Assembly (NCBI RefSeq): GCF_900055185.1 | Contig: NZ_FIZX01000002.1 | Coordinates: 1-64,000, forward strand | Origin: Grimontia celer | GTDB lineage: Bacteria; Pseudomonadota; Gammaproteobacteria; Enterobacterales; Vibrionaceae | Direction of reading: 5' to 3' | DNA: 64,000 nt | Shown here: positions 1 through 9,760 of the stretch, one piece after another | Layout: each line of letters begins with the position of its first letter | Numbering within the stretch: the stretch's first letter is position 1 | The notes under the pieces: generated by a model | Told to the model about the DNA's origin: nothing | Databases searched by the model: none | The model's input: only the letters and a program-made list of their open reading frames with translations | Program-made: the position numbers and the translations under genes

Positions 1-57
1 CCTAAGGCTTCCTGGCAGAAGGCGTGTTTCTTTGTGAAGCAGGCCTTTCTGACCCCA

Positions 58-79
58 CCCGCCCTCGCGGCGGGTTTTG
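58..79 (+). terminator. Intrinsic terminator upstream of vgrG
   Basis: The inverted repeat CCCGCC / GGCGGG (58-63 and 69-74) has a 5-base loop and is followed by TTTT. It ends a plus-strand transcript that begins before the window. The 57 bases before it hold no recognisable gene. Confidence 0.75.
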
Positions 80-153
80 TCGTCAGACAGTGACGTCTGA
101 TGAAGCTTCTGAAGTCTCTCAGAAGCAATGGATAGTTCTTGCTGGGTATCTCT

Positions 154-2190
154 ATGGCTACGGAAAGCGGTCTCCAATTTACTCTTAACGTCGAAGGCTT
201 GCCTGACGACACCTTTGTGGTGGTCGACTTTCAGGGCGACGCCCATCTCTCGGCCCCTTTCTGTTTTGATATCAAGCTGGCCAGCCGTAATGAAGCCGTC
301 TCTGAAAATGACACGGTGGACCGTCATGTCACACTGGTGATTTGGCAGGACGGGGAGCTCAAGCAACGCTTCCATGGCATTGTCCGCCGTTTCTCAAGAG
401 GCGACACGGGTTTCCATCACACCCGTTATGCACTGGAGATGGTGCCGTCCCTTGCCAGACTGTCCCTTCGCCAGAACAGCCGTATCTTCCAGCAGCAGTC
501 TGCCCCGGAAATCATGAGTATTCTCCTGCAGGAGATGGGCATTGATGATTATGCGTTTTCTTTATCCGGCAGCCCGCAGACCCGTGAGTATTGTGTCCAG
601 TACCGCGAGACGGACCTCGAGTTCTTAGAACGTATAGCCGCGGAAGAAGGCATTTTCTATTGCTTTTTGCACAGTAAAGATAAGCACACGGTGCTGTTCT
701 CAGATGATACCCAGACCCTTTCAGCTTCGGGCCTTGCGCTGCCTTATAACGTGAATGTGGGTGGTATCTCCAAAGAGAATTTTGTTAAAGGCTGGCAGTC
801 TTCGGCGCAGGCAAGACCGTCTTCCGCGCAGCTGAAAGATTACAGTTTTAAAAAGCCAGCCTATGGCTTTTTACATGAACACGCGGGCACGGAAATGGCC
901 TTTCAGCGTGGCACGTATGAGCATTATGACTACCCGGGGCGCTATAAGAGTGATGCCGCCGGGAAGCCCTTTACCCAGTACCGTCTTGAGCATTTAAGAC
1001 GTGATGCCATCACGGCGACGGCGCAAAGCAATGTCCCGCAGGTTCAGCCGGGCATGTTGTTTGACCTCGTGGACCATCCGGATGACGCCACGAACCGTGA
1101 CTGGGTGGTGGTCTCTGCCCAGTGTGAAGGCACTCAGCCTCAGGCACTGGAAGAGGCTGGCGGTGAGGGCATGACCACGTTCCACAATACCTTTTCGGTC
1201 ATTCCTGCTCACCGGCCTTGGCGTCCGACACCGCAACCGAAACCTTGTGTTCATGGCCCGCAAATCGCGATGGTTACCGGTCCCGATGGTGAGGAAATCT
1301 TCTGTGATGAACATGGCAGGGTGAAGGTGCAGTTCCCCTGGGACCGTTATGGCAACAGTGATGATGCCTCAAGCTGTTGGGTACGGGTCTCTCAGGGCTG
1401 GGCGGGCGGTCAGTATGGCATGATGGCCATTCCCCGCATCGGTCATGAGGTGATTGTGTCTTTCCTTGAAGGTGACCCTGACCAGCCGATTGTTACCGGG
1501 CGCACGTATCACACCACCAATGTGCCTCCCTATCCGCTGCCCGCTAACAAAACGCGCACGGTACTTAGAACCGAAACCCATCAGGGGGAAGGCTTTAATG
1601 AGCTTCGCTTTGAGGACCAGGCGGGGCAGGAAGAAATCTATGTCCATGCCCAGAAGGACATGAACCTGCTGGTTGAGAATGACCGCAAGGACAACATCAA
1701 ACATGACCTCCATCTGGATGTGGAGAATGAAAGGTTCCAGCATATCAAGGTGGATGACCACCTGACCGTCGACGGGCAATCCAAAGAGCATGTGAAAGGT
1801 GACAAAACAGTCATCAGTGACAACAAAGTCCACATCAAACAAGGTACAGGACAGCTTGTCGATGCAGGCAATGAAATACATCAAAAGTCCGGTGCCAAGC
1901 TGGTGATTGAAGCAGGTAGCCAGATCACGCTAAAAGCGGGGGGCTGTTTCGTCACTGTTGATACGTCAGGGGTACATATATCAGGCCCCGTAGTTGATCT
2001 AAATGCAGGAGGCGCAGCAGGAAGCGGAAGTGGATACGGCGGTGCAGCACCCACATTGCCAGGGCAACTGCCACCTAAGCCAGAAAACCCACTCCCTATG
2101 CTGACACCGGCACAGATCGCCACCATGAAGTCCGCAGCGCCATTCTGCGAAGAATGTGAAAAATGTAAGGATGGCCAATGCGAGATCTAG
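154..2190 (+). CDS. vgrG: VgrG spike protein of the type VI secretion system (TssI), left-edge copy
   Basis: VgrG trimers form the tip of the T6SS needle and carry effectors. The 678-residue product has the usual order: a gp27-like N-terminal half, a gp5-type OB-fold with the typical phrase [18 protein letters not shown] near residue 385, and a C-terminal DUF2345-type beta-helix of repeated V-x-D/N-x strands. I start at ATG 154 (MATESGLQF) because the second VgrG in this window (61130-63136) begins in the same way (MANATGLQF); an in-frame TTG lies at 139. The last 50 residues are unlike the paralogue: a Gly/Ser linker, a Pro-rich stretch and a Cys-rich end ([14 protein letters not shown]) that may dock the adaptor or cargo. 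The end overlaps the DUF4123 gene by 13 bp, which suggests translational coupling. Confidence 0.95.
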   Translation: MATESGLQFTLNVEGLPDDTFVVVDFQGDAHLSAPFCFDIKLASRNEAVSENDTVDRHVTLVIWQDGELKQRFHGIVRRFSRGDTGFHHTRYALEMVPSLARLSLRQNSRIFQQQSAPEIMSILLQEMGIDDYAFSLSGSPQTREYCVQYRETDLEFLERIAAEEGIFYCFLHSKDKHTVLFSDDTQTLSASGLALPYNVNVGGISKENFVKGWQSSAQARPSSAQLKDYSFKKPAYGFLHEHAGTEMAFQRGTYEHYDYPGRYKSDAAGKPFTQYRLEHLRRDAITATAQSNVPQVQPGMLFDLVDHPDDATNRDWVVVSAQCEGTQPQALEEAGGEGMTTFHNTFSVIPAHRPWRPTPQPKPCVHGPQIAMVTGPDGEEIFCDEHGRVKVQFPWDRYGNSDDASSCWVRVSQGWAGGQYGMMAIPRIGHEVIVSFLEGDPDQPIVTGRTYHTTNVPPYPLPANKTRTVLRTETHQGEGFNELRFEDQAGQEEIYVHAQKDMNLLVENDRKDNIKHDLHLDVENERFQHIKVDDHLTVDGQSKEHVKGDKTVISDNKVHIKQGTGQLVDAGNEIHQKSGAKLVIEAGSQITLKAGGCFVTVDTSGVHISGPVVDLNAGGAAGSGSGYGGAAPTLPGQLPPKPENPLPMLTPAQIATMKSAAPFCEECEKCKDGQCEI

Positions 2191-2909
2191 CCCAAGAGAC
2201 AGAGGCTCCTCTCCATTGGTATGCCATATTCAACGGAACCTGCGATGACAAAGCATTGGCAGATTTCTATCGCTTTGGCGGTAATGACGCCAAACCACTT
2301 TGGAGCGGAACCCCCTACGCAGAATGGCATGAGGTGATGCCCTATATCGCTGACGTTTCACACATGCCTGATTTCATTACCTGGACTGAACAGGAAGCGA
2401 ATGAGGACTGGGGCATTCTCGTTGCAAGTACACTCCACTTGCCGGACATATTCCAACATTTTCGCAGTCTAACACTGGTGTGGATGCCCTCAGGCAACCA
2501 TGCCTTTTTCCGTTTTTATGACCCAAGATTCAGTATCGATCTAGCAAACTTCTGCGATGAAGAACAACGCAACCAAGTGATGGGTCCTTGCCAACAATGG
2601 GTTTCAAAACAACGCACAGTGACCAACTCTACCCCTGCATCTTCAGTCGTTGAGAAACCCTTTCCGTGGTGGGAAGTGCCTGAGGCCGTCGTTAAAAAAC
2701 TCAGCAACGACCCTAGAACTCTAGCTACCAATCTTATCAAGGAATTTCAAGAACAACGCCCAGATTTGTTTTGTTGCTACCCCGAAAAGATCCTCAATCA
2801 AAAGGTAGCTCGCTTCATTAAAAACTTTGATGGCCCGCAAAGTACATACCTTACCAGCTTCATTGAACTCATAGAGGCCGAACAAATGCATTTAGGGAAC
2901 TTACGATGA
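2178..2909 (+). CDS. DUF4123 T6SS adaptor/chaperone
   Basis: DUF4123 proteins (Tap/TEC family) load a specific effector onto its cognate VgrG and are not thought to be exported. The 243-residue product opens with the family's typical form ([15 protein letters not shown], later FRFYDPRF near residue 115) and has a variable C-terminal half. The ATG at 2178 is preceded by AAGG at good spacing and lies inside the end of vgrG; the stop overlaps the rhs start as ATGA. The order vgrG-DUF4123-rhs makes the Rhs protein its expected cargo. Confidence 0.9.
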   Translation: MRDLAQETEAPLHWYAIFNGTCDDKALADFYRFGGNDAKPLWSGTPYAEWHEVMPYIADVSHMPDFITWTEQEANEDWGILVASTLHLPDIFQHFRSLTLVWMPSGNHAFFRFYDPRFSIDLANFCDEEQRNQVMGPCQQWVSKQRTVTNSTPASSVVEKPFPWWEVPEAVVKKLSNDPRTLATNLIKEFQEQRPDLFCCYPEKILNQKVARFIKNFDGPQSTYLTSFIELIEAEQMHLGNLR

Positions 2910-5900
2910 GCCAGAAACAACAGTACTACAGCTATATAGAAGGCCAATTTGAAGGTTTCCCTAACCTCCTCAGTACATATAGAAAACAACTTAATGCGTG
3001 GTACTTTAAGTCTGCGGATTATGCAACCAACGCATTTGATCTCCCCTCCTTGTTTGCGATGGATAAAAAGATCGTAGCAGGAGGAGCATCAACGACAGTT
3101 GGTTCCTCAGATGATGATTACGCGGTAAAAGCAATTTGTCCGAGCAGCGGAGAGCTCCGTATAGAGAGCGTTTTTCAGTCCATTTATCACGTACCGTTAG
3201 GCGCAATCCAAGTTTACGTTAAGTCTGAAGACGGTAAAGAAAACCGCTCTGTCATGCTGGACCAACAAGGACAAGCTTTAGTCACTGGCCTCACACCAGG
3301 CGTGAAATATAAAATCGTTGTCGACCATAAACCAACGCAATCAGAGATGGATGCATTGTTCTCTCATTATGATTCGATGGGGAAAGATCTTGTTAAGTGG
3401 CTAGAGAATAAATGGGTAGGCTTTAAGCCAGAATGGGATCGCTATTTTGCTCAATCAGCTGTGGATAGTGTTTTAGAGAATCTCGGCAAGTTTTTTGAAG
3501 GTATTTGGGATGCATTAAAGTCGCTTTGGAATGGCATTAGCGAAGTATATGACTTGCTAAAAGATCCTGAAAAAGCACTTAAAAACATGTCAGAGGGTGC
3601 CAGTGAAATCATTTCAGCAATAAAAAATGCTGCGTCGAATGCACCCAAACAACTTGAAAAAGCCATGTTGTTCGCCTCAGATGAGGCTGCGTTGTATCTG
3701 CTAACCAGAGCAATAATGATCTACCTCTCGATCATTCCAGTTAGCGGTATGATCAACGAACTTTCAAAACTATCAGGTGCTGCAATCGCTGATATTATCA
3801 TCGGCATTCTTGGTGGCCTGATTATTTCTTTCATCGCAACGCCAGTCGTGGGAGGGGCTTATTTTCTATTTAGAGCAGGAAAAACCGCGGGTAAAATTGT
3901 TAACAAGATTCTAAAGCCCATTGCGAATTTTATGACCGATGTATTTGATATGGTCAAAAAACTAATAAACAAAGCATCTGGTAAGTTCAAACGCGTTGCC
4001 ATTAACGATGGAAAGGGTGGAAGTTATCGAAACGGCAAGGTTCAACTCAAAGCAGACAACCAGAAAACCTCTAAATTAGACAGTGACAACGACATACCTG
4101 ACGATAGCAGTCCATCTACCAATCCAGATGACAAACCGACACAAAGCGAAAAAAATACTGAGCTTGACAAAGACCCAATATCAATGGCCACAGGTGAAGA
4201 ACTGCTGTCCCTCCAAGATGGTCATCTACCTGGGCTACTTCCCTTTGAGTGGAAAAGGCTTTACCGCACGAGTGCCGCAGAATTAAACCAAGGTTTAGGC
4301 TTTGGTTGGTCACATAGCCTCTCACATCAACTACACAGTGCTGGTAAAGATGTCATTTGGACTGATGCTGAAAACAAACAAACACGGTTCACAAAACCTA
4401 GTCGCAAGCTCCCTATTATCACCAACACGACAGCCCATGCTGCCGCTTATTTTGATGAAAATGAGCGAATCGTCACCATCGCAGAAAATGGTCAGCGCTT
4501 TCATTTCAAAGCAAAAGAGGATGAATGGCTGCTAGATGAGATAAGCGACAAATATCACCATCGCTTGCTTATACAACACGACAACCATAATAGAGTGGAA
4601 ACAGTAACAACAGAGTCTGGCCTTCGTTTCAGACTCATTTACCAAGATCTATTGTTGTCTCGCGTCGACCTCTATCACAAAAAAGAACAAGATGAACGCC
4701 CTGTGTGGGTATTCATACACACACAAGCGGAATACTTCTATAACGAATCTGATCAGCTCATCGCAGCAACCAATGCCAGTGGAGAAACCGAACACTATCA
4801 ATACAACGACCACAATGTTATCCAGTCCCGCGAATTAGCAGGCGGCGCTATATTTTATTGGGAGTGGCAAGGGGAAGGTAAGTCATCTAAAGCGATACGT
4901 CAGTACAGTAACCTTTCCAATATTGATACGACCTACGCTTGGGATGAATCATCCAACGCTGTTACGTTAACAAACAGTAATGGGACGCAACAGGTTTATC
5001 AACATGATGAAAATGCGCGACTCATTAAGGAGGTTGATGCTGGCGGTGGTGAGTACTTAAGAGAATACGATGACAAAGGCCTGCTTCTAAAAGAAATCGA
5101 CCCCCTAGGTAATACCACTGAGTATATCTACGCTAGGTCTGGTGAGCTGCAGACTAAGATAGCGCCAAACGGGTTAGCAACGAATTACACCTATCTCAAT
5201 GGGCTGCTGATCCAGATACGCCAAGATGAAGCGCAGTGGGATTATAAACATGATGCGATGGGGAATGTCACATGGCAACGCGACCCATTAGGACATGTCA
5301 CTCGCTACGGGTACAACACTCATGGGCTCATTAATGCCATTCACTATCCTGATGGCACACAGCACTCACTGATTTGGAACATCAATGGTGAGCTGGTAGA
5401 AGAAACAACGCCTCAAGGAGAAAAGATCCGCTACCGCTACGACATATTGGGAAGGCTGAGATACCGACAAGACAGCCTCGGCGTTCATGAAATGCATTAT
5501 GACCGCAGCGATCGCCTCACTAAACATGTATTGCCTGGTGGTAAAACAAGATTTTATGAATACAACGCCTACGGCAAAGTCACCAAGTACATCGATGAAC
5601 AAGGCCGTCTAACCCAATATGAATATCGTTGGCCCTCTCATCAGATCACAAAGAAGATCAACCCAGATGGAACGGAAGTTTCTTATCAGTACGAGAATGC
5701 TTTCCAGTTCCTTAGCGATATCGTCAATGAAAATGGCGAGCACTATCATATTGATTACGCACCAACAGGCCACGTCAGCCGTGAAGTCACTTTTGATGGG
5801 CGTGAGTTGACGTATCAGTATGACAAACATACCCAACTTATTTCAAAAACAGAAAAAGGGGTTAACGGTGCTGAGCTCACCACTCAATACCAGTATGACA

Positions 5901-7687
5901 GTTTGGGCAATGTCATCGTCAAAACGCTACCAGATGATAATGAAGTACGTTATGAATATGACGCTCAAGGCAGGCTAGTTTCGGTTGATGATGGCCATTG
6001 GCCACTTGCCTACCAATATGATCTTTTGGGTAGACTCATTCAAGAACATCAGGGCTGGGCAACCTTGGGCTATCGCTACGATGAATCCGGTAGGCTCAAT
6101 GCAATGATGTTGCCTGACGGCCAAACTATCGACTACTGCTTTGACAACGGTCAGCTAAGTCAGGTTAACCTCAATGACCAATTGCTGTCGAAGCATACTT
6201 ACCAGGCTTCCGGCTTTGAGTTACAACGCCAGCAAGGTGCCTTAACCAGCTATTATCAACATGACGATCAAGGTCGGCTACTCGAACATCGCGTTAAGCA
6301 AAAGCAGCTTGAAAAAATCCACCGTAAGTATCACTACAATAGCGTTGGAAACCTGACGAACATAGAAGACAGCGAACGTGGTCAGAAGCAATTCCACTAC
6401 GACCCCCTTGATCGCCTTACTGCGGTAAGAGGTGCTCTAAATGAAGACTTCCACCATGATCCTGCTGGAAACCTGCTGCTGAATAAACAGGCCAATGTTG
6501 AAGGCAACAAATTGCTGTTTCAGGGAGACAGCCATTATCAGTACGACGAATTTGGCAGGCTAACAAAGGAAGCCAGAGGAAAGAGCAGCAAGCTCGTTTC
6601 CAGTTATACTTACGACTGTCAACACAGGCTTGTTCAATTGGAAAAGCCCGATGGCTCAACGGCATCCTATCAATACGACGCGTTTGGGCGAAGGATTTCC
6701 AAATCCATCACGGATAAAGCGGGCAACCAAAGCTCAACGGAGTTTATCTGGCAGGCCGACAAACTATTGGTAGAAACAGATAACATTGAGCACTACCAAA
6801 CCTACCTCTATGAATATGGTAGCTTCCGTCCTTTAGCTCTGATAGATGGTGAAGGCGCTACCAACCAAGAGACCTATTTCTATCAGGTCGATCAGCTCGG
6901 TACCCCACTAGAAATTACGAGCGTATCGGGAGAAGTTGTCTGGTCCGTAGACTATAAAGCGTATGGCAGCTTAGCTTTAAAGCGGGCAGAGAAAGTCACC
7001 AGCAATTTACGCTTTCAAGGGCAGTATTTCGATGAAGAAAGCGGTCTACATTACAACCGACATCGATACTATAGTCCAGCAACAGGAAGGTTTATAACAT
7101 GCGACCCTATTGGACTAGCTGGTGGCCTGAATAGCTATCAATATGTAAAGAACCCAATGAGGTGGATAGACCCAACGGGATTGACCCAGAGTGAAGGAAA
7201 CTGCCCAACTGGAGACAGTCAGCAAACACTACAGAAAATAAATGAGATAAAATCACTCAGAAAAAATGAGCCAGAAGCGAGAATAAAACAGCTAGCATTC
7301 GATCCAGACACTGGTGGATATCGTAATAAAGAAGCACTGACAGCGTATAAAATTGAAGAAAGGTTCGGTTTTTTTGAAAGATATCAGAGACAAAGTCCAG
7401 ACGCTTCCAAAGGAGACTTTGTCTCTATATCTGGTCCTTACAAGGGGCAAACGTTTGACGACTTTGGCAGCGAAATTACTGAAGGTATGATAAGGCAACT
7501 ATCTTTAAAGCCGGCTAGAACCGAAAGGAAATTTTTTGAGTCCTTGAATAAACACCTTGAGCAATCTGATAATGTCGTTTTGAATCTGACAGTACTGAAG
7601 TCAAAACACTCAGACCTTTATGAAAGAACGATGGGTTTTTTAAAAACACATCCAAATAGAAATAAAATAATTGACGTCACGGAGTAA
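2906..7687 (+). CDS. Rhs-repeat T6SS effector with C-terminal toxin tip
   Basis: This 1593-residue protein is the cargo of the upstream VgrG/DUF4123 pair. Residues 1 to about 420 form an N-terminal region without a PAAR domain but with two hydrophobic segments near 265-290 and 295-325. A basic/acidic linker leads to the Rhs/YD-repeat shell from about 425, with many Y-x-Y-D units. The shell ends in the conserved motif DPIGLAGG...WIDPTGL, where Rhs proteins cleave themselves, at about residue 1426. The remaining 167 residues are the toxin. Its layout (GPYKGQTFDDFG, then FESLNKHLEQSDNVVLNL, then NKIIDVTE) resembles CdiA-CT/BECR-type RNase or DNase tips, but I do not recognise the family with certainty. 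The tip is visibly more AT-rich than the shell, as expected for an exchangeable module. The next gene is its probable immunity protein. Confidence 0.92.
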   Translation: MSQKQQYYSYIEGQFEGFPNLLSTYRKQLNAWYFKSADYATNAFDLPSLFAMDKKIVAGGASTTVGSSDDDYAVKAICPSSGELRIESVFQSIYHVPLGAIQVYVKSEDGKENRSVMLDQQGQALVTGLTPGVKYKIVVDHKPTQSEMDALFSHYDSMGKDLVKWLENKWVGFKPEWDRYFAQSAVDSVLENLGKFFEGIWDALKSLWNGISEVYDLLKDPEKALKNMSEGASEIISAIKNAASNAPKQLEKAMLFASDEAALYLLTRAIMIYLSIIPVSGMINELSKLSGAAIADIIIGILGGLIISFIATPVVGGAYFLFRAGKTAGKIVNKILKPIANFMTDVFDMVKKLINKASGKFKRVAINDGKGGSYRNGKVQLKADNQKTSKLDSDNDIPDDSSPSTNPDDKPTQSEKNTELDKDPISMATGEELLSLQDGHLPGLLPFEWKRLYRTSAAELNQGLGFGWSHSLSHQLHSAGKDVIWTDAENKQTRFTKPSRKLPIITNTTAHAAAYFDENERIVTIAENGQRFHFKAKEDEWLLDEISDKYHHRLLIQHDNHNRVETVTTESGLRFRLIYQDLLLSRVDLYHKKEQDERPVWVFIHTQAEYFYNESDQLIAATNASGETEHYQYNDHNVIQSRELAGGAIFYWEWQGEGKSSKAIRQYSNLSNIDTTYAWDESSNAVTLTNSNGTQQVYQHDENARLIKEVDAGGGEYLREYDDKGLLLKEIDPLGNTTEYIYARSGELQTKIAPNGLATNYTYLNGLLIQIRQDEAQWDYKHDAMGNVTWQRDPLGHVTRYGYNTHGLINAIHYPDGTQHSLIWNINGELVEETTPQGEKIRYRYDILGRLRYRQDSLGVHEMHYDRSDRLTKHVLPGGKTRFYEYNAYGKVTKYIDEQGRLTQYEYRWPSHQITKKINPDGTEVSYQYENAFQFLSDIVNENGEHYHIDYAPTGHVSREVTFDGRELTYQYDKHTQLISKTEKGVNGAELTTQYQYDSLGNVIVKTLPDDNEVRYEYDAQGRLVSVDDGHWPLAYQYDLLGRLIQEHQGWATLGYRYDESGRLNAMMLPDGQTIDYCFDNGQLSQVNLNDQLLSKHTYQASGFELQRQQGALTSYYQHDDQGRLLEHRVKQKQLEKIHRKYHYNSVGNLTNIEDSERGQKQFHYDPLDRLTAVRGALNEDFHHDPAGNLLLNKQANVEGNKLLFQGDSHYQYDEFGRLTKEARGKSSKLVSSYTYDCQHRLVQLEKPDGSTASYQYDAFGRRISKSITDKAGNQSSTEFIWQADKLLVETDNIEHYQTYLYEYGSFRPLALIDGEGATNQETYFYQVDQLGTPLEITSVSGEVVWSVDYKAYGSLALKRAEKVTSNLRFQGQYFDEESGLHYNRHRYYSPATGRFITCDPIGLAGGLNSYQYVKNPMRWIDPTGLTQSEGNCPTGDSQQTLQKINEIKSLRKNEPEARIKQLAFDPDTGGYRNKEALTAYKIEERFGFFERYQRQSPDASKGDFVSISGPYKGQTFDDFGSEITEGMIRQLSLKPARTERKFFESLNKHLEQSDNVVLNLTVLKSKHSDLYERTMGFLKTHPNRNKIIDVTE

Positions 7688-7694
7688 ATATATA

Positions 7695-8144
7695 ATGTCA
7701 ATCGTAGAAATTAAATCCTACAAAGGAAGCTTTGAGGAGAAAATATTTTATATCTCTCAAGCACAGAGAATAATAATATTGGAATTTACAAACGAAAATA
7801 TCGAATGCAGAGATGTATGGATAGATGAATACATTGATGACATCTATCTAGACAGCCTTAACAATGAATTCAAATCATTTTACTTGGAAAAAGAAGATGG
7901 ATACGGATTCTATAACAAAAAAGAAAGAAGGTGCATGTTAAAGGAAATAATAACTAAGTCATATAACCTAATCCATCGAACCAAACCAGAAAATATTGAA
8001 CTACTATTAAAAAAAGAGACAAGACTGGATAAGAGATATTTTGACATAAAAGATATAGACCACTTCATTCAAAAAGAAAAAGACCATGAGAAGAATAAAC
8101 ATCGTCTTTTGTCAATATATAATAGCTTACTAGAGATAATATAA
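7695..8144 (+). CDS. Putative immunity protein for the Rhs tip
   Basis: The 149-residue product is small, charged and strongly AT-rich in codon use, with no signal peptide or membrane segment. I do not recognise a family. Its position 7 bp after the rhs stop, on the same strand, is the standard place for the cognate immunity gene. Start ATG 7695 has GGAG at 7681-7684; an in-frame TTG upstream at 7671 lies inside the rhs gene and is less likely. The C-terminal half is rich in Lys and Glu (for example HFIQKEKDHEKNKHRLL). The function is inferred only from context. Confidence 0.7.
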   Translation: MSIVEIKSYKGSFEEKIFYISQAQRIIILEFTNENIECRDVWIDEYIDDIYLDSLNNEFKSFYLEKEDGYGFYNKKERRCMLKEIITKSYNLIHRTKPENIELLLKKETRLDKRYFDIKDIDHFIQKEKDHEKNKHRLLSIYNSLLEII

Positions 8145-8230
8145 CATTATGCTCCACCACCTCATACATTGACAGTGTTCCCTCCTCTATTTCCATTAAC
8201 ATGTATAACTACTTGATAAGTATTTCTTAT

Positions 8231-8563
8231 GATGGTGTAGGAACACGAAAATACCGCCAAATAACTAGGATAGCCGCCTTTAGATGAAGCAAAAAATAGA
8301 AAACGGATGGGCTAACTTGAACTTAATGGAAAATAGCCATGCTCCGATTGGACCAGACGGAAAAAATAAATTTGCATCACATACAGCGTCAAGAACCCGG
8401 GCCTATGGTAGAAATCGTTAGTTCAACACATAAAAAATATCACAAACCTTTGCACGGCCTAATTGAAGATGGAAACAGCTTTAGAAACAATACATCTTTA
8501 CAATATCAGTATGAAAAGTTTAGAAAAGAATATTGGAAGCTAAGGGCCAACGATTTCAAATGA
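8231..8563 (+). pseudogene. Remnant of an Rhs tip with LHH-type HNH nuclease domain
   Basis: The last open frame (8339-8563) reads KINLHHIQRQEPGPMVE and ends EYWKLRANDFK, which is the LHH branch of the HNH/EndoVII nucleases found at the ends of Rhs and other polymorphic toxins. Preceding pieces lie in other frames: YRQITRIAAF (to 8281), DEAKNR (8283-8301), then NGWANLNLM and APIGPDGK (to about 8367). Removing one A at each of three sites (about 8282, 8301-8304 and 8362-8367) joins them into one continuous tip sequence. No Rhs shell precedes it. It is therefore an orphan, inactivated toxin module; the following SUKH gene is probably its old immunity partner. A sequencing error could account for one A-run but hardly for three. 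The bases 8145-8230 hold nothing I can assign. Confidence 0.72.
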
Positions 8564-8574
8564 GGACCTGACAT

Positions 8575-9003
8575 ATGAACTTCAATGAATTAGCAAACAA
8601 TAATAGCGATACCTTTTGGCAAGGTGGGGCTGACACAGCTCAGATAGAAAAATTAGAGCAGCTTCTAGGAATTAAGCTTCCCTCTGTTTTTAAAGAATTT
8701 CTCCAATCTCCAGGAGGAGGCGGCGTGGCTGACTCGGAGATCTCAGGCATTGAAGATAATAATGCAGCTCTCGACTTTGGCGGAACTGTATACGGAGACA
8801 CTCTCGGCGCACGAGAAGACTTCGAACTGCCTGAACACTTGGTAGTTATTTTCTACAAAGATGATGAAATTTGCTGGTGCATTGACACATGCTCTCCGAA
8901 CGGGCAAGTCGTCAGCTACGATGTGTTCAAGAAAAAGGTTGGCCCTGTAATCGCGAATAACTTTGGTGAATTCTTCTCGGACTACGTATCTATGAGGTTG
9001 TAA
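8575..9003 (+). CDS. SMI1/KNR4 (SUKH) family immunity protein
   Basis: The 142-residue product shows the SUKH pattern: an early helix ending in LEQLLGIKLPSVFKEFLQSPGG (residues 21-43) and a later FGEFFSDYV helix. SUKH proteins are common immunity partners of nuclease toxins. It follows the LHH nuclease remnant by 11 bp, so it probably once protected against that toxin and may now act as an orphan immunity gene. GAGG nine bases before ATG 8575 supports the start. Its stop overlaps the next start as TAATG. Confidence 0.85.
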   Translation: MNFNELANNNSDTFWQGGADTAQIEKLEQLLGIKLPSVFKEFLQSPGGGGVADSEISGIEDNNAALDFGGTVYGDTLGAREDFELPEHLVVIFYKDDEICWCIDTCSPNGQVVSYDVFKKKVGPVIANNFGEFFSDYVSMRL

Positions 9004-9551
9004 TGTCCTACAAAGTATGGACGCAAAAGACTGATAGTGATAGCAATTTCACAGCGGCGGAGCTGGAAAACGCAGCGAAATTATCTGGAGTAAAAGTCCT
9101 ATCGCGCAAGCGTTTAAGTGCAGTTTGGCCCGAAGATGTCACCATTAACATTGTCGATGAAAAGCCACCATGCGACACGTTCAAATGTGGCCCACTTCTT
9201 ATCGTAAATGAACGAATTAGACAGCTCTTGGAACGCTTCACTAATGATGTTGAGTTCCTCTCTGTCAGCGTTAAGTTGAGAGGCGACGTATATAACGGCT
9301 ACTACTTCGCTAACGTTGTGATCAGCGAAGATATCTTGGACCGCAACAATTCAGTCTATGAGGAGTTTGATGGAGAGATTGAGGACATATCTTCTTTGCG
9401 TCTAATGGATAATGATGCTTCTTCAAATGTCTGCTTCTTGGACGTTGATGACTATATATTACTTGTACGTGAGGAAGTAGCGGCAGCCTTAGTAAACGAA
9501 AATATTGGTGGCGTTAAATTTTTCGCGCCTGAAGACTGGCGTCCTTGGTAA
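9003..9551 (+). CDS. Imm11/DUF1629-like immunity protein
   Basis: The 182-residue soluble protein has the layout I associate with the DUF1629/Imm11 immunity family: a central E-x-x-D-I-S-S-L-R-L segment (near residue 125), then a DDYILLVREEVAAAL helix and a final GGVKFFAPEDW strand. The family call is by pattern recognition and not certain. It is translationally coupled (TAATG) to the SUKH gene upstream and belongs to the bank of immunity genes behind the rhs locus. Confidence 0.65.
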   Translation: MSYKVWTQKTDSDSNFTAAELENAAKLSGVKVLSRKRLSAVWPEDVTINIVDEKPPCDTFKCGPLLIVNERIRQLLERFTNDVEFLSVSVKLRGDVYNGYYFANVVISEDILDRNNSVYEEFDGEIEDISSLRLMDNDASSNVCFLDVDDYILLVREEVAAALVNENIGGVKFFAPEDWRPW

Positions 9552-9755
9552 TCAAAAGAGTCACTACAGCCTTATCAACTGAATAGCTACCGACTCAGTA
9601 GACACTTTCGAGCCTGTCTTCTCAGCGTTTTTCATGCTCTACAGGTGACATTTGATCGTTGGAACCGTGCCGACGCTTACATCGTAGAACATCTCAATAT
9701 ATTCAAAAAAGATATGTTCAAGCAAAAGCTCTTGCATAAGAGATTCGAAGAGTAA
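9552..9755 (+). pseudogene. Possible toxin-end remnant between immunity genes
   Basis: The frame directly after the stop of the preceding gene stays open for 67 codons without an ATG. Its second half reads like real protein (FDRWNRADAYIVEHLNIF, then KQKLLHKRFEE and stop). It sits between two immunity genes, where a displaced toxin tip would be expected. I cannot name a family, and it could be chance. Confidence 0.3.
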
Positions 9756-9760
9756 AAAAC

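Noticed and set aside
1369-1884. 171-codon minus-strand frame opposite vgrG
   Set aside because: Produced by the repetitive beta-helix coding of vgrG; no independent support.
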